Shown in pieces: positions 8,132-14,173 of a stretch of DNA of 14,173 nt. The notes beneath the pieces were generated by a model. The model was not told the DNA's origin and did not search any database. It was given only the letters and a program-made list of their open reading frames with translations. The DNA comes from an uncultured Lachnospiraceae bacterium (lineage in GTDB: Bacteria; Bacillota; Clostridia; Lachnospirales; Lachnospiraceae). The DNA is taken from positions 111 to 14,283 of the forward strand of contig CAJTXH010000071.1 of the NCBI GenBank assembly GCA_910580005.1. The letters are read 5' to 3'. Made by a program: the position numbers and the translations under genes. Positions within the stretch are counted from its first letter, which is position 1; each line of letters begins with the position of its first letter.

Positions 8132-8280
8132 TTCCTGCACCTCCCCAAATCAGTAAGTCTTTGTCTGACACCTGCAGATACGGCCTGGCGTCTGGGCAAT
8201 ACTGGGGTTGTGTGCTCATAATGATTGTCTGCCCGTATTTCTTTGACACTTATTTTACATCCCGCTTCTAATAAATTCAT
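8128..8280 (-). pseudogene. Relic of the cognate ABC transporter ATPase (internally deleted, frameshifted)
   Basis: On the - strand, AGGAGG lies 6 bases before an ATG at 8280 that begins MNLLEAGCKISVK, a plausible ATPase start or a piece of the helix before the H-loop. One frame over, from 8249 to 8132, the sequence reads KKYGQTIIMST, then a degraded stretch, then LQVSDKDLLIWGGAGNE. This matches the C-terminal pattern of MacB/LolD-type ATPases: the strand QTIIM-x-TH before the H-loop, then ADR-x-x-x-L-x-DG. The H-loop histidine is replaced by Gln (STQP). Walker A, the signature motif and Walker B are all absent, so about 170 residues are missing. The first frame stays open for 50 codons, and its TGA overlaps the permease ATG (ATGA), so the residual ORF may still couple translation to the permease. 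What is seen is the tail motif and the overlap; the deletion is inferred. Confidence 0.6.
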
Positions 8281-8361
8281 GTTATGCCTCCTGTTATTTT
8301 TTGATTTGATAAAGCCATGAGTGTTATGCCTATTTATGCAAAGAAGTATAACATCCAATCC

Positions 8362-8544
8362 TTACTCAGATATTTCTCTAAACCGACAATTCTGTAATGT
8401 TCTGCCATTCTCAGAAAAATGAACGAATTCCTTGCAATTTTGTAGTAAAACACTGTCTGCTTTAATATTACCACTATGCAGTTCAATAATCGTTTTTGAC
8501 AGAGATAATCAAAGCCCCTGTGTATATTTAGAAAAACGGCTACG
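8362..8544 (-). pseudogene. Relic of the C-terminal end of a histidine kinase
   Basis: The - strand reads RSRFSKYTQGL, an in-frame TGA (8509-8511), then LSLSKTIIELHSGNIKADS. This is the G2 box and following helix and strand of a HATPase_c domain, whose usual form is GLGLS-x-x-K-x-I-x-ELH-G-x-I-x-x-S. A single G-to-T change turns the second glycine codon (GGA) into TGA. The frame then runs about 30 codons (EFVHFSENGR and on) to a stop at 8362-8364, a normal distance for a kinase C-terminus. Upstream, stop codons interrupt the frame, and no N box, H box or sensor domain is visible. About 80 bases separate it from the ATPase relic, the spacing expected in a kinase-ATPase-permease operon. No response regulator gene remains in the window. 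Confidence 0.6.
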
Positions 8545-8589
8545 GTGTTATTATTGTATATTTAAGGCTGACATGAAAAAAGCATATTC

Positions 8590-8615
8590 TTGTGGTTGGA
8601 GGAATATGGTATAAT
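8590..8615 (+). promoter_or_regulatory. Weak candidate extended -10 promoter reading into the hairpin region
   Basis: TATGGTATAAT has a consensus TATAAT (8610-8615) preceded by TGG, an extended -10 form. TTGTGG (8590-8595) is a poor and closely spaced -35. If active, it would transcribe the three hairpins at 8718-8808, ending at the T-rich stretch after the last one. Nothing coding follows until 8977. Confidence 0.25.
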
Positions 8616-8717
8616 GTTTTTGTATATGGAATGAATTTTAGAGATTGTGGGAACTCTGTTTATTGAAAATTTTTAGTAACAGTTCAGTCTTCAGTAAAAT
8701 ATGAGTTTTGCAGTGCT

Positions 8718-8742
8718 ATTTTGCACATTTTTTGTGCAAAAT
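8718..8742 (+). repeat. Hairpin 1 of a three-hairpin cluster
   Basis: ATTTTGCACA (8718-8727) and TGTGCAAAAT (8733-8742) are perfect 10-base complements around a five-T loop. Confidence 0.75.
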
Positions 8743-8750
8743 GTGTACAT

Positions 8751-8773
8751 AACCAGTGCTGAAAGCACTGGTT
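8751..8773 (+). repeat. Hairpin 2 of a three-hairpin cluster
   Basis: AACCAGTGCT (8751-8760) and AGCACTGGTT (8764-8773) form a perfect 10-pair stem with a GAA loop. It ends exactly where the next palindrome begins. Confidence 0.8.
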
Positions 8774-8808
8774 TGTTACTATGAAGCCGTACGGCTTCAT
8801 AGTAACAA
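8773..8808 (+). repeat. Perfect 36-base palindrome (hairpin 3), intergenic repeat copy 1
   Basis: The sequence is its own reverse complement from 8773 to 8808, with arms TTGTTACTATGAAGCCGT and ACGGCTTCATAGTAACAA, followed by five T residues. The arm end TTCATAGTAAC recurs inside another palindromic structure at the window end (14157-14167), suggesting a dispersed REP/BIME-like or MITE-derived repeat. Followed by T residues, it could also stop transcription before the sulfur operon promoter. Confidence 0.75.
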
Positions 8809-8835
8809 TTTTTATAAACAAGTTTGAAAAAAATA

Positions 8836-8864
8836 TTGACAGTTTTTTTTGTTAGTGATACCAT
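8836..8864 (+). promoter_or_regulatory. Promoter of the sulfur operon
   Basis: A consensus TTGACA (8836-8841) is followed after 17 bases by TACCAT (8859-8864). The predicted start is near 8871, leaving a leader of about 105 bases before the cysteine desulfurase gene. It is the best sigma-A match in the gap, and the next gene is correctly oriented. The weak -10 fits a regulated promoter. Confidence 0.6.
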
Positions 8865-8875
8865 AACATATAAAG

Positions 8876-8892
8876 CCTACGAAAAAGATAGG
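8876..8892 (+). promoter_or_regulatory. Candidate Rrf2 operator just downstream of the promoter
   Basis: CCTAC-N7-ATAGG is a near-perfect inverted repeat (one mismatch) lying at about +6 to +22 relative to the predicted start, where a bound repressor would block transcription. The operon encodes an Rrf2 regulator, a family that binds imperfect inverted repeats of this size and usually controls its own operon. The link to that protein is inferred from position only. Confidence 0.35.
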
Positions 8893-8976
8893 GAAAATAT
8901 GTAATTTTATTTAATATTCTTTGGTTTTATTTTAGGTTATTAACATATAAAAACCATAGGAATAGGAGGTTAATTA

Positions 8977-10158
8977 ATGAACAATATGATATATCTGGAC
9001 AATGCAGCAACAACAAAAATAGACCATGAAGTTTATGAGGCGATGAAACCCTATTTTGAAGAACAATATGGGAATCCATCCAGCATCTACAGTTTTGCAG
9101 GGAAATCAAAGAAGGCGCTTGATGAGGCAAGGGAGACGGTGGCCTCCTTTTTGGGAGCAAAACCGGCAGAGATTTATTTTACCGGGGGAGGAAGTGAATC
9201 AGACAACTGGGCATTAAAGGCAACAGCAGAAGCATACAGGGATAAAGGGAATCATATTATTACGTCTAAAATCGAGCATCATGCGGTTTTGCATACTTGT
9301 GAATATTTGGAACGGCATGGATTTGAGGTGACCTATCTCAATGTGGACGAATATGGCATGATAAAACTGGATGAATTGGAAAAAGCAATCAGGCCAGATA
9401 CGATATTAATTTCCATTATGTTTGCCAATAATGAAATTGGTACCATTGAGCCAGTAAAAGAGATTGGGTCTATAGCCAGAGAGCATGGTGTTTTATTCCA
9501 TACAGATGCGGTACAGGCATATGGTCATATCCCAATAAACGTGGAAGAACTTTGTATTGATATGTTGAGTGCCAGTGGACACAAAATCAATGGACCGAAA
9601 GGAACAGGCATCCTTTATGTGAGGGATGGAATAAAGATAGGTGCATTTATTCATGGTGGTGCACAGGAAAGAGGAAGGCGGGCGGGGACATACAATACAC
9701 CTGGCATTGTTGGCTTTGCCAAAGCGACAGAGCTTGCTGCTGCAAATATGGGACAGCGTATGGAAAAAGAAACTGTATTAAGAAATTATCTGATTAGCCG
9801 TGTGCTGAAAGAAGTGCCATATGCCCGGTTAAATGGACATACAGAAAAACGCTTGCCAAATAATGTGAATTTTTGTTTTAGGTTTATTGAAGGGGAATCC
9901 CTGTTGATTCTTCTTGACCAGAAAGGGATATGTGCATCAAGTGGTTCTGCCTGCACATCGGGTTCCTTAGATCCATCCCATGTACTGCTTGCTATAGGGC
10001 TGCCACATGAGATTGCTCATGGTTCGTTGCGGCTGACGCTTTCCGGGGAAACGGCAAAGGAGGAAATTGACTTTGTGGCAGATAGTATTAAGGAGATTGT
10101 GGGCAGGCTGCGTAGCATGTCACCATTATATGAGGACTTTGTAAAGAAGGATAAATAA
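8977..10158 (+). CDS. iscS: Cysteine desulfurase, IscS/NifS family
   Basis: This PLP enzyme of 393 residues converts cysteine to alanine and hands the sulfur, as a persulfide, to partners such as IscU. Seen: the N-terminal YLDNAATT motif; EHHAV (100-104), whose His stacks on the cofactor; FANNEIGT (149-156); HTDAVQAYGH (175-184); the PLP lysine K203 in SASGHKINGPKGTG; GGAQERGRRAGTYN (227-240); and the catalytic-loop cysteine C326 in ASSGSACTSGSLDPSHVL. The loop is of the long, group I IscS/NifS type rather than the SufS type. Length and motifs are complete. The start is supported by AGGAGGT seven bases upstream. It is the first gene of a five-gene sulfur operon, 42 bases ahead of iscU. A dedicated biosynthetic role (such as tRNA thiolation) is possible, but the adjacent scaffold gene points to Fe-S assembly. 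Confidence 0.95.
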   Translation: MNNMIYLDNAATTKIDHEVYEAMKPYFEEQYGNPSSIYSFAGKSKKALDEARETVASFLGAKPAEIYFTGGGSESDNWALKATAEAYRDKGNHIITSKIEHHAVLHTCEYLERHGFEVTYLNVDEYGMIKLDELEKAIRPDTILISIMFANNEIGTIEPVKEIGSIAREHGVLFHTDAVQAYGHIPINVEELCIDMLSASGHKINGPKGTGILYVRDGIKIGAFIHGGAQERGRRAGTYNTPGIVGFAKATELAAANMGQRMEKETVLRNYLISRVLKEVPYARLNGHTEKRLPNNVNFCFRFIEGESLLILLDQKGICASSGSACTSGSLDPSHVLLAIGLPHEIAHGSLRLTLSGETAKEEIDFVADSIKEIVGRLRSMSPLYEDFVKKDK

Positions 10159-10200
10159 TAGCAGAACAGCAAAAAACGGACAATGGAAGGAGAAACAAAT

Positions 10201-10662
10201 ATGAGCCAGATTTTAGAATATAGTGAAAAGGTTATGGATCATTTTTCTAATCCAAGAAATGTTGGGGAAATTGAAAATCCAAGTGGGGTAGGTACGGTTG
10301 GCAATGCAAAATGTGGGGACATTATGAGGATTTATCTGGATATAGGTAAGGACAGGGTAATCCGCGACTGCAAATTTAAGACCTTTGGCTGCGGTGCGGC
10401 GGTTGCTACCAGCAGCATGGCAACAGAACTTGTTATAGGAAAGACTGTGCAGGAAGCACTACAGGTAACAAACCAGGCAGTCATGGAGGCCCTGGATGGG
10501 CTTCCGCCAGTGAAGGTACACTGTTCTCTATTGGCGGAAGAGGCTATCCATGCAGCTTTGTGGGACTATGCCCAAAAGAATGGTATTGAAATCGAAGGTC
10601 TGAAGGAACCAGCCAAGGATATTGAGGATACGGAAAAATTTTATGAGATGTCTGGGGAATGA
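10201..10662 (+). CDS. iscU: Fe-S cluster assembly scaffold, IscU/NifU N-terminal type
   Basis: The protein has 153 residues. It is the scaffold on which a Fe-S cluster is built from IscS-derived sulfur before transfer to apoproteins. The cluster ligands are present: C38 and D40 in NAKCGD, C64 in TFGCGAAVA, and C108 in KVHCSLLAEEA. There is an extra cysteine at 57. The opening YSEKVMDHFSNPRNVG is typical of the family, and no C-terminal NifU domain is attached. A short acidic tail (about residues 136-153) makes it slightly longer than a minimal IscU. I chose the ATG at 10201 over one at 10183 because AAGGAG (10186-10191) is correctly placed only for the later start and the homologous sequence begins there. 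It partners with the upstream desulfurase. Confidence 0.95.
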   Translation: MSQILEYSEKVMDHFSNPRNVGEIENPSGVGTVGNAKCGDIMRIYLDIGKDRVIRDCKFKTFGCGAAVATSSMATELVIGKTVQEALQVTNQAVMEALDGLPPVKVHCSLLAEEAIHAALWDYAQKNGIEIEGLKEPAKDIEDTEKFYEMSGE

Positions 10663-10813
10663 AGTAGTTGGTGGGAACCAGGATACCTATAATGATGAAG
10701 TTGTTTGTGGAAGCATAAGCCATATATTGGCAGATAATCTGGAAAAGTGTGGAAATATAACGGCAAAAATACATTATTGTATAAAAAATGGTTATGAGGA
10801 GGTGCAGGAAAAG

Positions 10814-11668
10814 ATGATATCTACAAGAGGGAGATATGCATTGATGTTTATGCTGGATGTATTGGGGAATTATTCCAGGAAACCAGTCCGCTTGAAGGAT
10901 GTAGCTGCCAGGCAGGGACTGTCTGAAAAATATTTAGAGCAGATAGTGGTTGCATTGCGTAAAAGTGGGCTAATCGAGAGTAGCAGGGGTTCTGGAGGAG
11001 GTTATTATATAAGCCGGGCTGCTGGGAGCATAAGTGTTGGTGAGATTTTACGGGCGATGGAAGGAGATCTTGCCCCAGCGCCCTGTATGCAGGAAGACAG
11101 CCAGTGTGAAAAACGTACTAAGTGCGTGAATGCTGTTGTGTGGGGAAAATTAAATGATGCAATTAACGGCGTGGTTGATTCAATTACTCTGGCAGATATG
11201 GGAAAATGGGAAAGGGAAATGAAAAAATATTGTTTTTATGGGTGGGAAAGTACAGACATAGAACCAATTGATTTAAAATACCAGATGATTACGTCGCCTA
11301 GAGAATTATATGATATTTTATCAGAATTATGGTGCGCCCAAACCTGTGCTCCACGAATGAGGGCAGAGTGGACGGCCAGAAATAAAACAATGGGGCAGTG
11401 TTCTATTACTGCATTTTTGGTTCAGGATATTTTTGGTGGAAATGTGTATGGCATTCTAAGAGATGGTGGAAATTATCACTGTTATAATGTGGTGCAGGGG
11501 TGTTGCTTTGATCTTACAAGCGAGCAGTTTGGGGAAGAGGCGGCTCAGCTGGTCTATAAAGGAAATCCAGAACAGTTTAGGGAAATACATTTTGCAAAAG
11601 AAGAAAAACGCATGCGGTATGAATTGTTAAAGCATAAACTGCAGAAAAGGCTGAATATTATTAGTTGA
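10814..11668 (+). CDS. Rrf2-family regulator fused to a YunG-like C-terminal domain
   Basis: The protein has 284 residues. The N-terminal half is a complete Rrf2 winged-helix regulator: ISTRGRYALMFMLDV, the HTH at about 27-53 (LKDVAARQGLSEKYLEQIV), wing RGSGGGYY (58-65) and dimerisation helix. C91, C98 and C104 match the spacing of the Fe-S ligands in IscR closely, so Fe-S sensing is plausible. The second half (about 145-284) is not part of normal Rrf2 proteins. LYDILSELWCAQTC..., then MGQCSITAFLVQDIFGGN (193-210), NYHCYN (220-225) and CFDLTSEQF (231-239) resemble the YunG family (GQC-x-x-TA-x-x-VQD-x-FGG, then H and DLT). C196, H222 and D233 would form a papain-like triad. The frame is open further upstream to 10622, but the Rrf2 fold begins at this ATG and AGGAGG (10797-10802) precedes it. 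It probably controls its own operon; the role of the added domain is unknown. Confidence 0.85.
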   Translation: MISTRGRYALMFMLDVLGNYSRKPVRLKDVAARQGLSEKYLEQIVVALRKSGLIESSRGSGGGYYISRAAGSISVGEILRAMEGDLAPAPCMQEDSQCEKRTKCVNAVVWGKLNDAINGVVDSITLADMGKWEREMKKYCFYGWESTDIEPIDLKYQMITSPRELYDILSELWCAQTCAPRMRAEWTARNKTMGQCSITAFLVQDIFGGNVYGILRDGGNYHCYNVVQGCCFDLTSEQFGEEAAQLVYKGNPEQFREIHFAKEEKRMRYELLKHKLQKRLNIIS

Positions 11669-11739
11669 CTATTTGTCCAAATATGAAAAAAATTAGTGAG
11701 GATACTTAGAATTATTGTACAAAGAAGGGGAGAAGGGTT

Positions 11740-12894
11740 ATGGACTATGCTTTTGCTACAAGATGTATTTATGGAAAAGGAAGGGGCTGCACGTTTGATA
11801 GAACTGGGGCAATCAGCTTCCCTATTTACCAGACAGCAACATATGAACATCCAGAAGTTGGAAAGAGTATGGGATTTGATTACAGCAGGTTGCAAAATCC
11901 GACAAGGCAGCAGGCAGAAAATATAGTGGCTTCCTTAGAAGGAGGAGTGGATGCGCTGGCTTTTTCAACAGGCATGGCGGCAATTACTGCCATGATGGAG
12001 CTTTTTAAGCCAGGAGACCATCTGATTACGGATTCTGACCTTTACGGTGGGAGTATCCGTTTGTTTAATCATATAAGTAAGAAAAATGGGATTACATTCA
12101 GCCATATAGATTGTTCAACGGAAGATGTGGAAAGTTTTGTGCAGGAGAATACAAAGGCTGTATTTATTGAAACACCAACCAATCCTATGATGAATGTAAT
12201 TGATATCCGTAAAATCTCGGAAATCACAAAACGGCATGGTCTGCTGCTGATTGTGGACAATACCTTTATGTCACCGTATTTTCAGACTCCTTTTGAATTG
12301 GGAGCGGATATTATTATTCACAGTGGCACAAAATTCCTCGGTGGGCATAATGATACGCTTGCAGGTTTTATTGTGGCAAATTCACATGAAATATCAGAAA
12401 AACTCAGGTTTATAATCAAAACAACCGGTTCTGGCCTCAGCCCGTTTGACAGTTGGCTGATTATCAGAGGGATTAAGACTTTACCTCTACGCATGGAAAA
12501 GGCACAGGAAAATGCAAAAGCCATTGTCGGATTCCTATTAAATGAAATAGCAGTTAAAAAAGTATATTATCCAGGCATTCCAGAGAGTAGGGGTTATGAA
12601 ATCTGTAAAAAACAGGCAAGAGGTTTTGGGAGTATGCTGGCCTTTGAAGTGGAGAGCAAAGAGCTGGCATTACATATACTAAAAAACACGGAGCTGATTC
12701 CGTTTGCAGAAAGCCTGGGCGGAACAGAAACACTTTTGACCTATCCGGCAACACAGACACATGCAGATGTGCCAGAGGAAGTGCGTTTAAGGAATGGTAT
12801 TACGGATAAAATTTTGAGATTGTCAGCAGGGATTGAGGATAAGGACGATTTAATTGCAGATTTGAAGCAGGCAATCAGGAGTTTTAGGAGGTAG
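11740..12894 (+). CDS. Cystathionine gamma-synthase/gamma-lyase family PLP enzyme
   Basis: A complete 384-residue member of the Cys/Met metabolism PLP family (MetB/MetC/CGL). Seen: the phosphate-binding Y48 and R50 of the partner subunit in YSRLQNPTR; FSTGMAAI (75-82); Y102 in SDLYGG, stacking on PLP; ETPTNPMM (144-151); D173 in IVDNTF; and the Schiff-base K198 in HSGTKFLGGHND. The sequence does not settle which reaction it performs: cystathionine gamma-synthase (O-acyl-homoserine plus cysteine), cystathionine gamma-lyase, methionine gamma-lyase, or O-acetylhomoserine sulfhydrylase. Pairing with a PatB/MalY C-S lyase eight bases downstream favours transsulfuration: this enzyme would make cystathionine and the next would cleave it to homocysteine. 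A GGGGAG site sits seven bases before the ATG. The gap from the regulator gene is only 71 bases and shows no terminator or SAM riboswitch, consistent with a single operon. Confidence 0.9.
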   Translation: MDYAFATRCIYGKGRGCTFDRTGAISFPIYQTATYEHPEVGKSMGFDYSRLQNPTRQQAENIVASLEGGVDALAFSTGMAAITAMMELFKPGDHLITDSDLYGGSIRLFNHISKKNGITFSHIDCSTEDVESFVQENTKAVFIETPTNPMMNVIDIRKISEITKRHGLLLIVDNTFMSPYFQTPFELGADIIIHSGTKFLGGHNDTLAGFIVANSHEISEKLRFIIKTTGSGLSPFDSWLIIRGIKTLPLRMEKAQENAKAIVGFLLNEIAVKKVYYPGIPESRGYEICKKQARGFGSMLAFEVESKELALHILKNTELIPFAESLGGTETLLTYPATQTHADVPEEVRLRNGITDKILRLSAGIEDKDDLIADLKQAIRSFRR

Positions 12895-12902
12895 ATAAGA
12901 AT

Positions 12903-14087
12903 ATGACGGAAAGATATGATTTTGATACACCAATTGAAAGAAGAAACACTGACTGCCTGAAATATGATTTTGCTGTAAAGCGGGGTATGCCTGGGAACAT
13001 ACTCCCTTTATGGGTTGCCGATATGGATTTTAAGACTTCGGATCAGATTTTGGAAGCAATCCATAAAAGGACAGAGCATGGAATTTTTGGATATACGGAA
13101 AGTGGAGGGCGGTATTTTGAGGCGGTTGCAGCATGGATGCAGGAAAGACACAGATGGGAGATAAAGCGGAACTGGCTTGTAAAAACTCCAGGGGTGGTCT
13201 TTGCACTTGCAATGTCAGTGAAAGCATATACAGATGAGGGCGGAACAGTCCTTATCCAGCAGCCGGTATATTATCCATTTGCAGAAGTTATAGAAAATAA
13301 TGGCAGAAAGGTAGTAAGCAGTGATTTGGTTTTGGGCAGTGATGGAAAATACCATATTGATTTTCAGGATTTTGAAAAGAAAATAATAGAGGAAAATATT
13401 TCATTGTTCCTGCTTTGCAGTCCACACAATCCAGTTGGCAGGGTGTGGACGAAGGAAGAATTACTAAAAATTGGTGAAATTTGTTTAAGACATGAAGTAA
13501 TCGTTGTTAGTGACGAGATACATGAGGATTTTATGTTTGGGGGACACAAGCATATTGTATTTGCAAGTTTGCAAAAGGAATTTGAAGAAATAAGTGTCAC
13601 TTGTACTTCTCCAGCAAAAACTTTTAATATTGCTGGGCTGCAGATTTCCAATATACTGGTTCCGGACGGAAAATTGCGGAGCCAGTTGAAAAAACAGATT
13701 GCGGCGGCAGGGTACAGCCAGTTGAATACTATCGGGCTGACAGCTGCTGAAGCTGCTTACCGTTATGGTGGTGGCTGGTATGAAGCCATGCTGGAATATG
13801 TGGAAGGCAATATTCATTATATGAAAGATTTTATAGAGAGAGAACTTCCGCAGCTTACTATGATAGAACCAGAGGGAACTTATTTAGTGTGGGTAGATTT
13901 TAGAAGGCTTGGCTTATCAGAAACAAAGCTTGAGGAACTTATTGTGAAGAAAGCAAATTTATGGCTGGATTCTGGGGCGGTTTTTGGAAAAACGGGGGAA
14001 GGGTTTGAGCGGTTTAATGTGGCATGTCCAAGGGTTATTCTAAAAAAGGCATTAGAACAACTGAAAAGTGCCATAGTATCTTCTTAA
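12903..14087 (+). CDS. patB: PatB/MalY-family C-S lyase (cystathionine beta-lyase)
   Basis: This fold-type I PLP enzyme of 394 residues belongs to the MalY/PatB branch, which cleaves cystathionine, cysteine or related thioethers to a thiol, pyruvate and ammonia. Seen: the family opening FDTPIERRNTDCLKYD; LPLWVADMDF (34-43); Y64 in FGYTE; QPVYYPF (120-126); N176 in SPHNPVGRVW; D204 and H207 in VSDEIHEDF; PLP lysine K239 in SPAKTFNIAGLQ; and R377 in FNVACPR, which binds the substrate carboxylate. Length is normal. The ribosome site AGGAGG lies in the last codons of the preceding gene, 11 bases from the ATG, so the two are tightly linked. MalY in E. coli also binds a regulator; nothing here suggests that role. 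Desulfhydrase activity toward cysteine is an alternative function within the family. Confidence 0.93.
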   Translation: MTERYDFDTPIERRNTDCLKYDFAVKRGMPGNILPLWVADMDFKTSDQILEAIHKRTEHGIFGYTESGGRYFEAVAAWMQERHRWEIKRNWLVKTPGVVFALAMSVKAYTDEGGTVLIQQPVYYPFAEVIENNGRKVVSSDLVLGSDGKYHIDFQDFEKKIIEENISLFLLCSPHNPVGRVWTKEELLKIGEICLRHEVIVVSDEIHEDFMFGGHKHIVFASLQKEFEEISVTCTSPAKTFNIAGLQISNILVPDGKLRSQLKKQIAAAGYSQLNTIGLTAAEAAYRYGGGWYEAMLEYVEGNIHYMKDFIERELPQLTMIEPEGTYLVWVDFRRLGLSETKLEELIVKKANLWLDSGAVFGKTGEGFERFNVACPRVILKKALEQLKSAIVSS

Positions 14088-14136
14088 AAACATTGGTAGA
14101 AAGATAGACAAGTAAAAAACATATGGAGATGATGTA

Positions 14137-14167
14137 TACTATTCACAGCTACGCTGTTCATAGTAAC
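14137..14167 (+). repeat. Imperfect palindrome, intergenic repeat copy 2
   Basis: TACTAT-TC-ACAGC (14137-14149) pairs with GCTGT-TC-ATAGTA (14153-14165) around a TAC loop, with a two-base internal mismatch. The right arm plus the following AC reads TTCATAGTAAC, identical over 11 bases to the right arm of the perfect palindrome at 8773-8808. The element lies 49 bases after the last gene of the sulfur operon, so the operon is bracketed by two copies. No other terminator is visible after patB; this hairpin lacks a T run. Confidence 0.6.
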
Positions 14168-14173
14168 TAGCAG

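Noticed and set aside
8132..8140. GTG start for the permease three codons upstream
   Set aside because: The GGGGAGG site would touch the GTG; it is correctly spaced only for the ATG at 8131.
8432..8614. 60-codon + strand ORF in the gap
   Set aside because: It is the antisense shadow of the histidine-kinase relic; its composition is not protein-like and no ribosome site precedes it.
8865..8976. T-box or SAM riboswitch in the leader of the sulfur operon
   Set aside because: The leader of about 105 bases has no T-box sequence (AGGGTGG-ACCGCG type), no SAM-box core and no antiterminator/terminator pair. The 71-base gap before the cystathionine gene is too short as well.
10622..10813. N-terminal extension of 64 residues for the Rrf2 fusion protein, overlapping iscU
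   Set aside because: The Rrf2 fold begins at the ATG at 10814, which has an AGGAGG upstream; the extension has no homologous look and would start inside iscU without a ribosome site.
11669..11739. Terminator between the regulator and the cystathionine enzyme
   Set aside because: Only a short ATTTG-TC-CAAAT inverted repeat is present, with a two-base loop that cannot close and no T run, so read-through is expected.
1..14173. CRISPR array, tRNA or rRNA genes, intact transposase or phage genes
   Set aside because: No regularly spaced repeats, cloverleaf-like or rRNA sequence, or transposase/integrase motifs were seen on either strand.

Overview
The window looks like chromosome from a low-GC Gram-positive gut-type Clostridia, most likely Lachnospiraceae. 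The basis is AT-rich coding sequence, strong AGGAGG-type ribosome binding sites, a Firmicutes lipoprotein signal, a BspA-type leucine-rich-repeat lipoprotein, and a clostridial iscS-iscU-Rrf2 cluster. This placement is an inference from gene content, not a sequence match.

Left part (1-5520, all +): three related secreted proteins with a shared architecture (the first loses its N-terminus at the window edge), with a leucine-rich-repeat lipoprotein between the first and second. I do not recognise the three-protein family. Each member has a signal peptide, no visible membrane or wall anchor, and repeated beta-strand-like units with conserved motifs (YQYQGA, LNIAKQA-GP, EYR, LEVR, KCASKWTRV, KKWAG) separated by loops of very different length. 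Intrinsic terminators lie after the first and third genes. Genes two and three are 54 bases apart and probably co-transcribed.

Middle part (5521-8545): a possible 5' fragment of a group II intron, then on the - strand an intact 775-residue FtsX/MacB-type ABC permease. Directly upstream of it are two decayed genes in the order expected for a sensor-transporter locus: the end of a histidine kinase with a stop codon in its G2 box, then an ABC ATPase reduced to a short start and a frameshifted C-terminal tail. The permease thus appears orphaned.

The 8545-8976 gap holds three back-to-back hairpins, one a perfect 36-base palindrome, followed by a promoter and an inverted repeat that could be an operator.

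Right part (8977-14087, all +): an operon for sulfur handling. Its genes are cysteine desulfurase (IscS/NifS type), an IscU scaffold, an Rrf2 regulator with an IscR-like cysteine triplet fused to a YunG-like C-terminal domain, a MetB/cystathionine gamma-lyase family enzyme, and a PatB/MalY-type C-S lyase. Together they would mobilise sulfur from cysteine for Fe-S clusters and move it between cysteine, cystathionine and homocysteine, under a regulator that could sense Fe-S or cysteine state. A second copy of the palindromic repeat follows the operon at the window end.
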